Shown here piece by piece: positions 6,815-14,158 of a DNA stretch of 16,595 nucleotides; within the stretch, counting starts at the first letter, position 1; the number at the start of each line of letters is the position of its first letter. This DNA is from Gracilaria caudata. Taxonomy: Eukaryota; Rhodophyta; Florideophyceae; Gracilariales; Gracilariaceae. The translations under genes were made by a program, and so were the position numbers. The notes beneath the pieces were generated by a model, which was not told the DNA's origin, made no database searches, and saw only the letters and a program-made list of their open reading frames with translations. The stretch is from positions 1-16,595 of the forward strand of contig JASCIV010000565.1 of NCBI GenBank assembly GCA_030374735.1. The letters are read 5' to 3'.

Positions 6815-8425
6815 ATGAGGTTCAATTCGTCATCAGCAGCCGCCAAATCCACTTCGGCCACGGACACGCCCGCACGGCGCTCCTCTTCGTCCCCCTCCTC
6901 TTCACCTTCCAAATGCTCATCTAGCGCTACACTACAATCTGCCTTGCCTCCCGCCGTTGTGCCAGCCACGCAGGGCGTTAGTATGACTCCTCGCGTTCCC
7001 ACACTGTTCGTCACGCCTTGTAGCGCCATCACCTCCTTTTCCGACGCTCTTGTTCTCTTCTGCTGCAGTTCTGCGTCTTCGCTTGGATCGGAAGAGCAGT
7101 GCTGCAACAACCCTTCGCTTTCTCACGAAGACTTCCAACGTTCAGCGGACAGAATTCGGGCTACTGTATTTGAGTACGCTAACTCAGCTCAAGGGAGGTC
7201 GGTCACAACGCCCCCTTGTCGCACCAAGAGTGGGACATTTCGCCTAGTGTGTCTGGCTCTCTTTCTCCTGTTTCACGATCGCATCAGTGCCCCCGTTTTT
7301 CTCATACATATTATGAATCTTGTCATTGTTGACGCACTACAAGGCACTTTTCATTTGATTCCTGAATTGGTTGAAGATCACTGCACCGTTCGCGGAAATG
7401 GAGCAGTCATTTCTATGGCAGATGATATGTTGTATGTATTTGAAAAGCCAAGGACTCTGCTTCATAAAATTCCCACATCGTGTGTGTCCTGCTTTCGAAT
7501 GACGCTTGTGCATTGGAAAGCAAAGAAAAGTGCTCAGCAACTGTGGCAACAACACGCACTAAACCTGCAGCGATCTTCGTATTGCGTGGAGATCGTCACG
7601 ATGGAGAAGACAATTCTTCTGGGCAACTGTGGGGACGAGAAGTGCACAGCTTTGTTTGTCAAAGAAGCCAACAAGAGACTGCAAGCTCTCAGAGAGCTTG
7701 GAATGGTTCAACCGCTAAGATTTGCTGACGTGTATTGCGACGACAGGCCATACTCTGCTATCCAAGTGCCTGTCACATCCGAACTCGTCGACGACCAGGC
7801 TCTCACGTCAGCACAAATGTTGAACCTGGGTGTCAAAGTCAAACGCAAGGGAAACGAATCGGTGGAAATAAGCTGGTATCACCCAAGTGAAGAACATTAT
7901 TTACCCCTGACATTGAGATCTCTGCATCTTTCTCTTCTGATAGTACTGTTTGGGCTTTCATTTTTCGACTTTGTCCCAGTAAGAATGCTCATGATTGTGA
8001 ACCTTGTTGCAACGTTCTTTCCTGTGAATCACAATTCAATATCATGGAGAACATTTGCCGGTAGTACAAGACGAACACATTCGTTTGGTTTGAATGTTCT
8101 TGGATTTGTACTGTTTCGGCGACATCATATACGTGTCAGAGAAATAGTATCCATTGCTATAAATCGCTCAAAAGTCGAGAAGATGAGGTCGACGTTTTCA
8201 ACGTTCAGCATTTCCGCTGTGAATGGACGGCGCTTAGAGCTGGAGTTAAGATTCAAATCTGGGAAGACCACGGTACTAGAATCGCTCTTTCCTTATGAAG
8301 CTTTCATCATAGCCAAAGAGTTATGCAGTTTGCTTGCTATTGTGAAAGCAGGTTCTGCTCGAAGGAAGGAGCAGGTAGATGATGTCGATAGAGATGCTTT
8401 GCTTGCTGTGGAAGACAGGAATTAA
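6815..8425 (+). CDS. Unrecognised protein with two hydrophobic segments (536 aa)
   Basis: I do not recognise the family. The first in-frame ATG is at 6815. The frame is open back to 6524 without another ATG, so an upstream exon cannot be excluded. Residues about 3-66 are Ser/Thr/Pro/Ala-rich and probably disordered. A first hydrophobic stretch covers about residues 143-173 and a second, probably a membrane hairpin, about 370-403. Between them lies a soluble block of about 195 residues. It includes a Trp/Gln-rich helix after the cysteine pair TSCVSC, and beta-like runs such as YCVEIVTMEKTILLGNCG. After the hairpin a block containing VREIVSIAINRSK and NGRRLELELRF ends in an amphipathic helix, an arrangement a little like a PH-type domain (inference only). 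The Arg/Glu/Asp-rich tail is soluble. No stop or frameshift interrupts 536 codons, so it is probably functional. A TATTATAC at about 6590 is the only TATA-like site upstream. Confidence 0.72.
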   Translation: MRFNSSSAAAKSTSATDTPARRSSSSPSSSPSKCSSSATLQSALPPAVVPATQGVSMTPRVPTLFVTPCSAITSFSDALVLFCCSSASSLGSEEQCCNNPSLSHEDFQRSADRIRATVFEYANSAQGRSVTTPPCRTKSGTFRLVCLALFLLFHDRISAPVFLIHIMNLVIVDALQGTFHLIPELVEDHCTVRGNGAVISMADDMLYVFEKPRTLLHKIPTSCVSCFRMTLVHWKAKKSAQQLWQQHALNLQRSSYCVEIVTMEKTILLGNCGDEKCTALFVKEANKRLQALRELGMVQPLRFADVYCDDRPYSAIQVPVTSELVDDQALTSAQMLNLGVKVKRKGNESVEISWYHPSEEHYLPLTLRSLHLSLLIVLFGLSFFDFVPVRMLMIVNLVATFFPVNHNSISWRTFAGSTRRTHSFGLNVLGFVLFRRHHIRVREIVSIAINRSKVEKMRSTFSTFSISAVNGRRLELELRFKSGKTTVLESLFPYEAFIIAKELCSLLAIVKAGSARRKEQVDDVDRDALLAVEDRN

Positions 8426-9640
8426 CCAAAAAAGTAGGAAGAACATTTACATTTTATAGTGGGGGAGCACGATGGCGAGATCTCCAGTTGAAAACAAATA
8501 CTTGAGCTGAATTGGAGAGCAAATGGGAAGATTGAACAGTGCCACATTTTACTAGATCTACAAATTTGTTTTTCGATTTTTGCACAGTTGCAGTTAAATG
8601 AACAGTAGGTGATATATCGCGCTGGCAATTTGAAGCCTCGCAGTAGAGCAACTTCAATCCAAACTGTAAATAATAACACAATTCGGGTTTGATTGCACGA
8701 GTGACACGTCATTCAATCACATAGTTTGTTTTTACGCAATTACGGGTTAGGTCATCGTTATGCAAATAGCTTACTGCACAACTATTACTGCTCTACATTA
8801 AAAATGCGTTCTTACGCAATTGAAAATCATACATGTAAAAATAGATTACCATGCATACGACTTGTAATTAAAATATTTCACTACAGTTATGAAAAATATA
8901 GTCAACAGCACATTAGCTACTATTTTTTCATAGTTATAAGAAAAATACGCATATCGTTGGTACTGTTATACCTGTTTGGGAAAAAGCTAGTCTGATGCCT
9001 TTTCAAAAAATACTGCGTATAAAGCAGAAGAATATATGCGCAACAGTTGTTTGTATTCGTAGGTTACACTGCTAAATTATATTGTAGGTATTATACATGC
9101 AAAGATCGATTCACTTCTGCAAATTCTAATAATTACGTTTACACCAATATTTGTTCAATACTTGACTTATTGCGCACTGTGTGCATTAACTACTCAAAGA
9201 TTCATTTTGTTTACAATGGTACTCTCCGTATTAATATAAAGCAAAGCATTTTGCTTGGATCTACTCAATTTTCTGTGTCAACAACTTCTGCGCATGCAAA
9301 TATGTATGCAAATTCAATCAGCACGCTTGCAAAACAAGTGTTTATTAGTTGATAGTGGCCCTGTAAACATGAAACAAAATCTCTGTAATTAAAGGAAACG
9401 GAATATTATTTGATTGGGCGCATTCAGTGTAGTATCTCATTTTGCGCAACTGAAGGCTTCATATTAATTTTACATGAAAATACGTGACCATTCAGAGTAT
9501 TGATAGATTAGTGTATCGGAATACCAAGACGCCGAGTAACTGCGTAAGAAGAAACAAACTTCGTTGAAGGTCTACTGTATACGTGATTGTCGAATGCTGG
9601 CTTGCCCGATCAAAATCATATGAGGCAAAAAAGGACGTCC
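8426..9640. other. AT-rich spacer, no gene seen
   Basis: Composition drops sharply to AT-rich right after the stop at 8425. Open frames reach only about 100 codons and lack protein character. The sequence contains the 10-mer TTACGCAATT twice, 80 bases apart (8732 and 8812), and an imperfect inverted repeat at 8888-8902 with 8919-8932. The first part must include the 3' untranslated region of the preceding gene; no AATAAA was found close to the stop. Confidence 0.55.
8888..8932. repeat. AT-rich imperfect inverted repeat
   Basis: The arm TATGAAAAATATAGT (8888-8902) and the reverse complement of 8919-8932 differ by one extra base, with a 16-base spacer. In such AT-rich sequence it may be chance. 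Confidence 0.4.
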
Positions 9641-9778
9641 TTATGGCTAGACAACAAGAATTGGAACGCTTAGCATGACAAAGAATCTTGGAGAGCAATG
9701 AAAAAATTAACGGAATGGAACTATGAGTTTGAATTTACGACGGGAATGTTTCCACACGTTGAATGTGTCATAACATAA
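9641..9778 (+). pseudogene. Possible decayed retrotransposon RNase H fragment
   Basis: One plus-strand frame reads LWLDNKNWNA, a stop, then ESWRAMKKLTEWNYEFEFTTG. This resembles the end of the Ty3/gypsy RNase H region, where a TDHKNL-type motif is followed by an Arg/Trp helix and an F-x-I-x-Y-x-x-G strand. The spacing between the two is shorter than usual and the upstream part is not recognisable. It is a weak call resting on about 40 residues. Confidence 0.25.
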
Positions 9779-10470
9779 GCTATACACAAAAACAACATTC
9801 TATAGCGGTCTTCAACCCAGTGTTTCTTTTCCATGTGCCTACTTTTCTTTTTTGTGAAAAGCACGACGAATTAGCAAAAGTACAGAAGATCCTATATGGC
9901 TTTCTATGGCTAAGAGCAGTAAACTTAACACTTACCCTTGGATGTAAATATCCTGTTGCCAAGAAGGCGTATGACCTCTGAATAGTAACGGTGCCGGTTT
10001 GTATTCAGGTTAAGTGCGTACAACAAATCTCTATCGCCTCAGCAGCATGCAGAAATAAGCACGGTGATATATACGGTCTTCTTAACTGGAAATACGACGG
10101 GTGTGCCATACAAAGCTTTCCGTTTCTCGCAGACAGTATATGCTCTCTGCGAGAAACGGGAACCTATGTGCCTTTGTACGCAATGGCCGTTGAGAGAGGT
10201 ATTAAAGACTTTCGTTGCAAGCCTTTCGCGGATCCATTTGCTTTCTCATAAGTATATCTCTTTTTCAATTCTAATTCCCTGCAAGGCTTTAGTCGTTCGT
10301 TCCATCTCAGCGGCAGCCGATCCATCTTTCCTCATCCGACCACGGCAGTAGCCCTGTACTGAGTTCTCTAATACCGCAGAAGCATAGAAGCCCGTTCAAC
10401 CCGATGTGTGATCCACGAAGGCGACGTTTGTCGACTTCTCGGCCAAATAATAATAGGCTAAAAGCTGCTA
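9779..10470. other. Spacer left of the Harbinger element
   Basis: No gene was seen. Frames reach under 100 codons with no family resemblance. The stretch includes a strong hairpin at 10117-10162 and one copy of the AAGGCGAC motif (10418) that recurs on the other side of the transposon. Confidence 0.5.
10117..10162. repeat. Near-perfect hairpin, 14-bp uninterrupted stem
   Basis: CCGTTTCTCGCAGA (10120-10133) is exactly reverse-complemented at 10146-10159, with a 12-base loop. The pairing extends outward by one G-T and two more pairs to 10117/10162. It contains no open frame and lies in no recognised element. It might be a small inverted-repeat relic or a folded transcript. Confidence 0.75.
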
Positions 10471-10473
10471 TTA

Positions 10474-10493
10474 GGGCAACGCTACCAGTAAAG
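10474..10493 (+). repeat. Left terminal inverted repeat of the Harbinger element
   Basis: It begins GGGCAACGCT directly after TTA and pairs with 13774-13793 at 17 of 20 positions. Confidence 0.88.
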
Positions 10494-10500
10494 GTAAATC

Positions 10501-10544
10501 TGAGAGCTAAAAAGGCAAGAAGCCAAATTGAGATTTGGCTCTCA
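10501..10544. repeat. Left subterminal hairpin with GCCAAAT motifs
   Basis: AGCCAAAT (10521-10528) pairs with ATTTGGCT (10533-10540) across a 4-base loop. An alternative outer stem pairs TGAGAGC (10501-10507) with GCTCTCA (10538-10544). Its counterpart at the right end (13331-13384) has the same GCCAAAT/ATTTGGC core, which suggests a binding site for the element's own proteins. Confidence 0.7.
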
Positions 10545-10631
10545 GCAGAGTACTCCTACTAGACCAGAAGCCGAACGACGCGAGTACGAGCATATCCGCG
10601 TCTGGCACTATTATGCGCAATCTCCCGCAAC

Positions 10632-11977
10632 ATGAGCCAGACCTTTTCAGATGAAAAAATCGAGATCTACAGCGAGGATGAACAGTGCGCGGTGCAAACC
10701 GCAACAGCCATCGTCGGCCTACTGCGTTAAACATGCATTCCAGTGCCACAGTGCCACAAATGTAAAGAGAGTCCTAGCGAGTCTAAATGTACCAGAAAAA
10801 CTATGCCAGTGGTATCCAGACTACCATATTTCCAGCCCGTGTATCCACCATCCAAATTCAGAAAAGTCCGCATACCGCTTAAAATGTCCTGGATTCTGCA
10901 CAATGACTTGTTGAAGGCGGAAACATTGTTGTTGCAACAAAAAAGTGCTTCGCACGTTCTAGGTTACACACCTCATCAGAAGCTTTTGTGGACATTGCAC
11001 AGGGTGCACAAGCCTTGTGGTTTACACAAGTAAATGACATGGTTCGTATGTCCCCCGAGATTCAACGCCTATACTTTACTATAGTTCTCAAAGTTATATA
11101 CCGTCGTTACGGGCGTGTTTACCTCAATCAAGAGCCAAACGTCCACGAGATGCGACGAATTGGAGCAAAATATTCTCGTGCAGGTTTCTCGGGGCTGTAT
11201 TGGCTGCGTGAACTGCATGCACCTCTATGAAGGCAATCAAAAGACAGTATTACAACCCCGAGGATGGTCGACTAGCTACAATATCTTTTGAAGCGCTGTG
11301 TGATCGTAGACTCTATTTCTGGCATTGTTTTCCTGGACGTTGTGTGACCAACAACGACATCACCGTTGTTGATAATAGTCCACTGTTCATTGACATATTG
11401 TCGGGAAGGCGACAAATGACGCTTTCAGAGTGGTATAACTTTTGGAGGAGTTAACCGTACCGGTCAACTGCACTACCTAGTAGATGGCATATACCCACGA
11501 TGGGTTATATTCGTCGGCCCGAACCACGCTCCGGTCAATGACCATGAGCTTCACATGACGAGGACACAAGAATCTACACGAAAAGATATCGAGGGACTCT
11601 TTGGAGCTTTACAAGGGCGCTTTAAAGTCTTGCGTCATGAGCCCCTTAAATGGAGTGATGAAATCATCATCTAAATTAGTCAAGTCTGCGTAATTTTACA
11701 CAACATGCTTGTTGATATGGATGGCGGCGGGAAATTTAACGGTGAGGTCGATGAATGTGGAGAGGTCGTTAACATGGTTGAAGAGTTCGCAGAAGAGGAT
11801 CAAACTGTGACGGGTACGGGAAGTTCGCAGGATGCAACAAATTCTGAGATGAACAACAACGATTCTCCACCAGGTTTACTTGAATTACTGGAGAGAGAAA
11901 AGCTCGTAACAAGCGAAGTAGAGCACATTAGCCTGACCGAAGCGCTTTCCCATCATATATGGGCTTTGAGGGGCTAA
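10632..11977 (+). pseudogene. PIF/Harbinger DDE transposase, disabled
   Basis: This is a relic of the Harbinger-type DDE endonuclease that cuts and joins the element's ends. The probable start is the ATG at 10632. Recognisable segments in order: FRKVRIPLKMSW and HQKLLW (about 10850-10990); RMSPEIQRLYF with YGRVYLNQEP (about 11050-11135); GCIGCVNCMH (11193-11222); KRQYYNPEDGRL (about 11240); NNDITVVDNSPLF (about 11350-11390); LVDGIYPRW (about 11470); ESTRKDIEGLFGALQGRF (about 11570-11625); and CVILHNML (about 11690). Damage: TAA at 10728-10730; frame changes near 10990, 11190, 11225 and 11440; TAA at 11672-11674. The first catalytic Asp, normally in a G-x-V-D-C-x-H motif, is Asn (codon AAC, 11211-11213). 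The second Asp (NDI) and the Glu (codon 11591-11593) are still present. An acidic C-terminal tail ends at 11977 and overlaps the convergent second gene by about 50 bases. Confidence 0.85.
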
Positions 11978-13242
11978 CTGCAGTAAAACATGTCAAAACA
12001 CACTGCTCGTTCACAGAGTAGTTCTGCGGGACTCGCTGAACCTTAAGCCGCTTCTGGCGGCTGGGGCTCCGCCCCAGACCCCGCTCCTCGGCGAAGGCCT
12101 CCGAACCCTTGTTTTCGTGTGGCGCTTGCTCCGCTCGCGCCACGTCTCCATCTTCAATGAGCTGTCTAGTGAGCGAGCTCATGGTCTGCAACGGCGTTTT
12201 GCCTCCTCCCTCTCGGTCGTCCGTGTGCGTGCTGGACAGTGAAGTCTGCGCGAATTGATAGGAAGAGGTGTTTCCCACCAAAATGGAGCCAGAATGAGGT
12301 GGGTCACGAAGGTCCTGAACAGCACTTTGGGTTTCAACCGCTGATTCTTGCACTACTCCAATGGACTCAAAGCCTCCAAGAATGGATGCTCTTCTCATCA
12401 GTTCATCGAGGTGTTTGTTTCTCACAGACAATGGGATCGACATACGATACAATGTTTTGAGTTGAAGTGCGATGGATGCCGCCTGTTTCTTGGCTACTGC
12501 AGAACCTTTCATAGTCTCTGTCATGTCGTGCACATTACTTGCGACCTTAGATATATTGCGTTCCACACTTTTCTCTATCTTCTGCTTCTTTGCTCCCTTC
12601 AGACGACAAGAGGAAGGCGCATCCATCGAAATTAACCCAGTTCTATGAGAGGTATTATCATCGATATCCTGTGCTCTTTCATTTTCAGGCAGTTTGTTGC
12701 CAGGGCGATATCCTGGTGCGGTTTGAGAGCTTCCGCCAACATTTGTGGCAAACTTCGGACAAGACGATAACAAACGAACGGCAGTCAAGAAGCGAATAGA
12801 GCCCGGCATTTTCTCTTCCCCTTTCACCTTAAACTTGTTTTTGTTTCGATACAGAATCATGATGTTCTGCAATGCTTGTTCTTCAGTTTCCGCTGAAGGA
12901 ATGGATGAGCGATATAACTTTTCCGCTGCCAAGTATTTCTGAGACAGTTTCGACACTAGACCCATCTTGACTGCAGACTTGTAGGAGATCGAACGCAGTA
13001 GCATTCCGGTTGTTTCTGGTATATCTTTTGGACGCTTTTCCAGAGAGTGTCAGCGTTTTGCTCTACAATTGATTGCGAAGCAGCAATCAAAGAGCGTGCA
13101 AGAGCTAGATCTTCTCCGGGACTGAAGTTTCGGCCTCGGGTTGAGGTCTCGGCGGTGTTTTCGGCCGTTGTAAGGCACCTGGACTCTCAAGAGGTGGACT
13201 AGAGATGCTCACACAGATAGTCTCGTGTTGAAGTGATGACAT
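11928..13242 (-). pseudogene. Harbinger second protein, Myb/SANT-like DNA-binding type, frameshifted
   Basis: This is the accessory protein that in PIF/Harbinger elements binds the ends and assists the transposase. The probable start is the ATG at 13242-13240, followed by a Ser/Pro-rich leader. After a frame change near 13140 comes a trihelix/SANT-like part: NFSPGEDLALARSLIAAS, then LWKSVQKIY, then SLQSRW (to about 12965). A second frame change falls right after the RW motif. The reading resumes as SKLSQKYLAAEKLY and continues open for over 300 codons. The later KGAKKQKIEKSVERNISKV resembles the plant NAM-associated C-terminal domain (the usual RPxGxKxAKK start), followed by a helix with basic residues. 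Two frameshifts inactivate it. The last 70 or so codons cross a GC-palindrome cluster and run into the transposase tail, so the original stop was probably earlier. Confidence 0.72.
12046..12143. repeat. Cluster of three GC-rich palindromes
   Basis: AGCCGC/GCGGCT (12046-12062, 5-base loop), CTGGGGC/GCCCCAG (12061-12077, 3-base loop, followed by ACCCC) and GTGGCGC/GCGCCAC (12119-12143, 11-base loop) lie within 100 bases in the tail of the second Harbinger gene. The GGGGCTCCGCCCC type of sequence is a common form of short GC-rich hairpin repeat in many genomes. It looks like a small insertion; I see no flanking duplication. Confidence 0.6.
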
Positions 13243-13330
13243 CTGGTTGGCGCGCAATATGATTTGAAGGTGGCGCGAAAACGAGAGAACGACGACGTGG
13301 CTCGATGTCATTTGTTCCGCTGTTTGGCTC

Positions 13331-13384
13331 TGGAGCTAAACGCAATGCCAAATCTCGTCCGATTTGGCATTTGATTCAGCTCCA
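13331..13384. repeat. Right subterminal hairpin with GCCAAAT motifs
   Basis: TGGAGCT (13331-13337) pairs with AGCTCCA (13378-13384). Inside this, AATGCCAAATC (13344-13354) pairs exactly with GATTTGGCATT (13361-13371) across a 6-base loop. It lies upstream of the second Harbinger gene and mirrors the hairpin near the left end. Confidence 0.8.
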
Positions 13385-13405
13385 AAGCTAGAATTTTTAG
13401 CTTTA

Positions 13406-13706
13406 GGGCATTTCCACCCGTGTGACTGAGTCCCGAATTCCATTTTTTCCGGTCCTGCCTGGGCTCAACAGGGGCGCGCGTCTGGTCAAGCCAGCCGAAA
13501 CACAGTAGATATGGCCCAAAAGTGCGGCGTTTTATCCGGAACTCCTAAAAAATCAATCAAAACGGCGTTTTGGGCTGGCGTTTGTGACAGGCACTGCCAT
13601 CTTTCCCACGTGTGCTACAGATTTGCAAGGTGGAAGCACTTCTGTCCCTGAAGTACACAGGCTACTGTTTTAGGGCAAAATTTTAGTCCAACGGGTGTGA
13701 ATGCCC
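13406..13706. mobile_element. Nested 301-bp Tourist/Harbinger-type MITE
   Basis: The left end GGGCATTTCCACCCGT (13406-13421) pairs with the reverse complement of 13691-13706, GGGCATTCACACCCGT, at 14 of 16 positions, with further scattered matches inward (GACT). TTA flanks both sides (13403-13405 and 13707-13709). No open frame or transposase is inside. It sits in the right arm of the larger Harbinger element. The termini share only GGGCA with that element, so a different autonomous family probably mobilised it. Confidence 0.85.
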
Positions 13707-13773
13707 TTACCTCATCCGATAGACATGCAAAATTGCATGCCAAAGCCAAAAATATAGATATTTACCTATTTGG

Positions 13774-13793
13774 CTTCACTGATAGCGTTGCTC
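13774..13793 (-). repeat. Right terminal inverted repeat of the Harbinger element
   Basis: It ends AGCGTTGCTC directly before TTA and is the reverse complement of the left end at 17 of 20 positions. Confidence 0.88.
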
Positions 13794-13798
13794 TTACG

Positions 13799-14023
13799 AA
13801 GGCGACAGCAAGGAAATTTTTGTGACTGAAGGGACGACGGGCAACCGTCTAACAGATTTAAGACGGCGACATAGACAACTTGTTTTTCGTTGGTGGGCGA
13901 AGACATACTTCAAATGCACCTCAGAAGGCGACAAAAAGGAACAAGGCGACAAACCGCCCCATAGTGGGTTTCGAACTGAACAACGATAATGAAAAAGCGA
14001 CAAAAAAGCTTCACAAGGCGAAA
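13799..14023 (+). repeat. Dispersed A-R-GGCGACA motif, about six copies
   Basis: AAGGCGACA occurs at 13799, 13925 and 13943, with close variants at 13863 (ACGGCGACA), 13994 (AAAGCGACA) and 14015 (AAGGCGAAA). A further AAGGCGACG lies at 10418 on the other side of the transposon. Spacing is irregular (18 to 64 bases). In one frame the motif reads Lys-Ala-Thr. The rest of 13794-14158 shows no gene I can defend. Confidence 0.5.
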
Positions 14024-14158
14024 ATCAATACATTTAAAGAAACAGCAGATAAACGATCCTATTACCAGCGCGACATATTTAACTTGTAGTATTCAGTTAA
14101 ACAGCTGTCGCAAGTTGCAATTGTCTCTAATAGAACCATTACAGTCACATAGAATACA

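Larger units (their letters stand above)
10474..13793. mobile_element. PIF/Harbinger DNA transposon, complete ends, inactivated
   Basis: Left end 10474-10493 is GGGCAACGCTACCAGTAAAG. The right end 13774-13793, reverse-complemented, is GAGCAACGCTATCAGTGAAG: 17 of 20 match and all three differences are transitions. A TTA lies immediately outside each end (10471-10473 and 13794-13796), the target duplication typical of this superfamily. Inside are a DDE transposase relic (plus strand) and a Myb/SANT-like second protein relic (minus strand), arranged convergently as in many such elements. Both ends carry hairpins with GCCAAAT motifs. The total is 3,320 bp, of which 301 bp is a nested MITE. All its coding parts are broken, so it cannot supply its own transposase. 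Confidence 0.9.

Noticed and set aside
6600..6815. Spliced upstream exon for the 6815 gene using GTAAGT at 6686 and AG at 6791-6792
   Set aside because: The sites look good, but no upstream frame with an ATG joins in phase; the frame from the ATG at 6600 stops at 6645-6647.
8726..9352. 89- and 101-codon plus-strand frames in the AT-rich spacer
   Set aside because: Composition is Tyr/Asn/Ile-rich as expected from translated AT-rich DNA; no promoter or motif.
12046..12143. CRISPR-like array of palindromes
   Set aside because: The three palindromes differ from one another, have no regular spacers, and sit inside a eukaryotic transposon gene.
13960..13982. tRNA T-arm-like sequence GGGTTTCGAAC
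   Set aside because: The extra T breaks the B-box consensus, and no acceptor or anticodon arms can be folded around it.
13794..14089. 69-codon frames on both strands right of the Harbinger element
   Set aside because: Low-complexity products created by the GGCGACA motif; no family resemblance.
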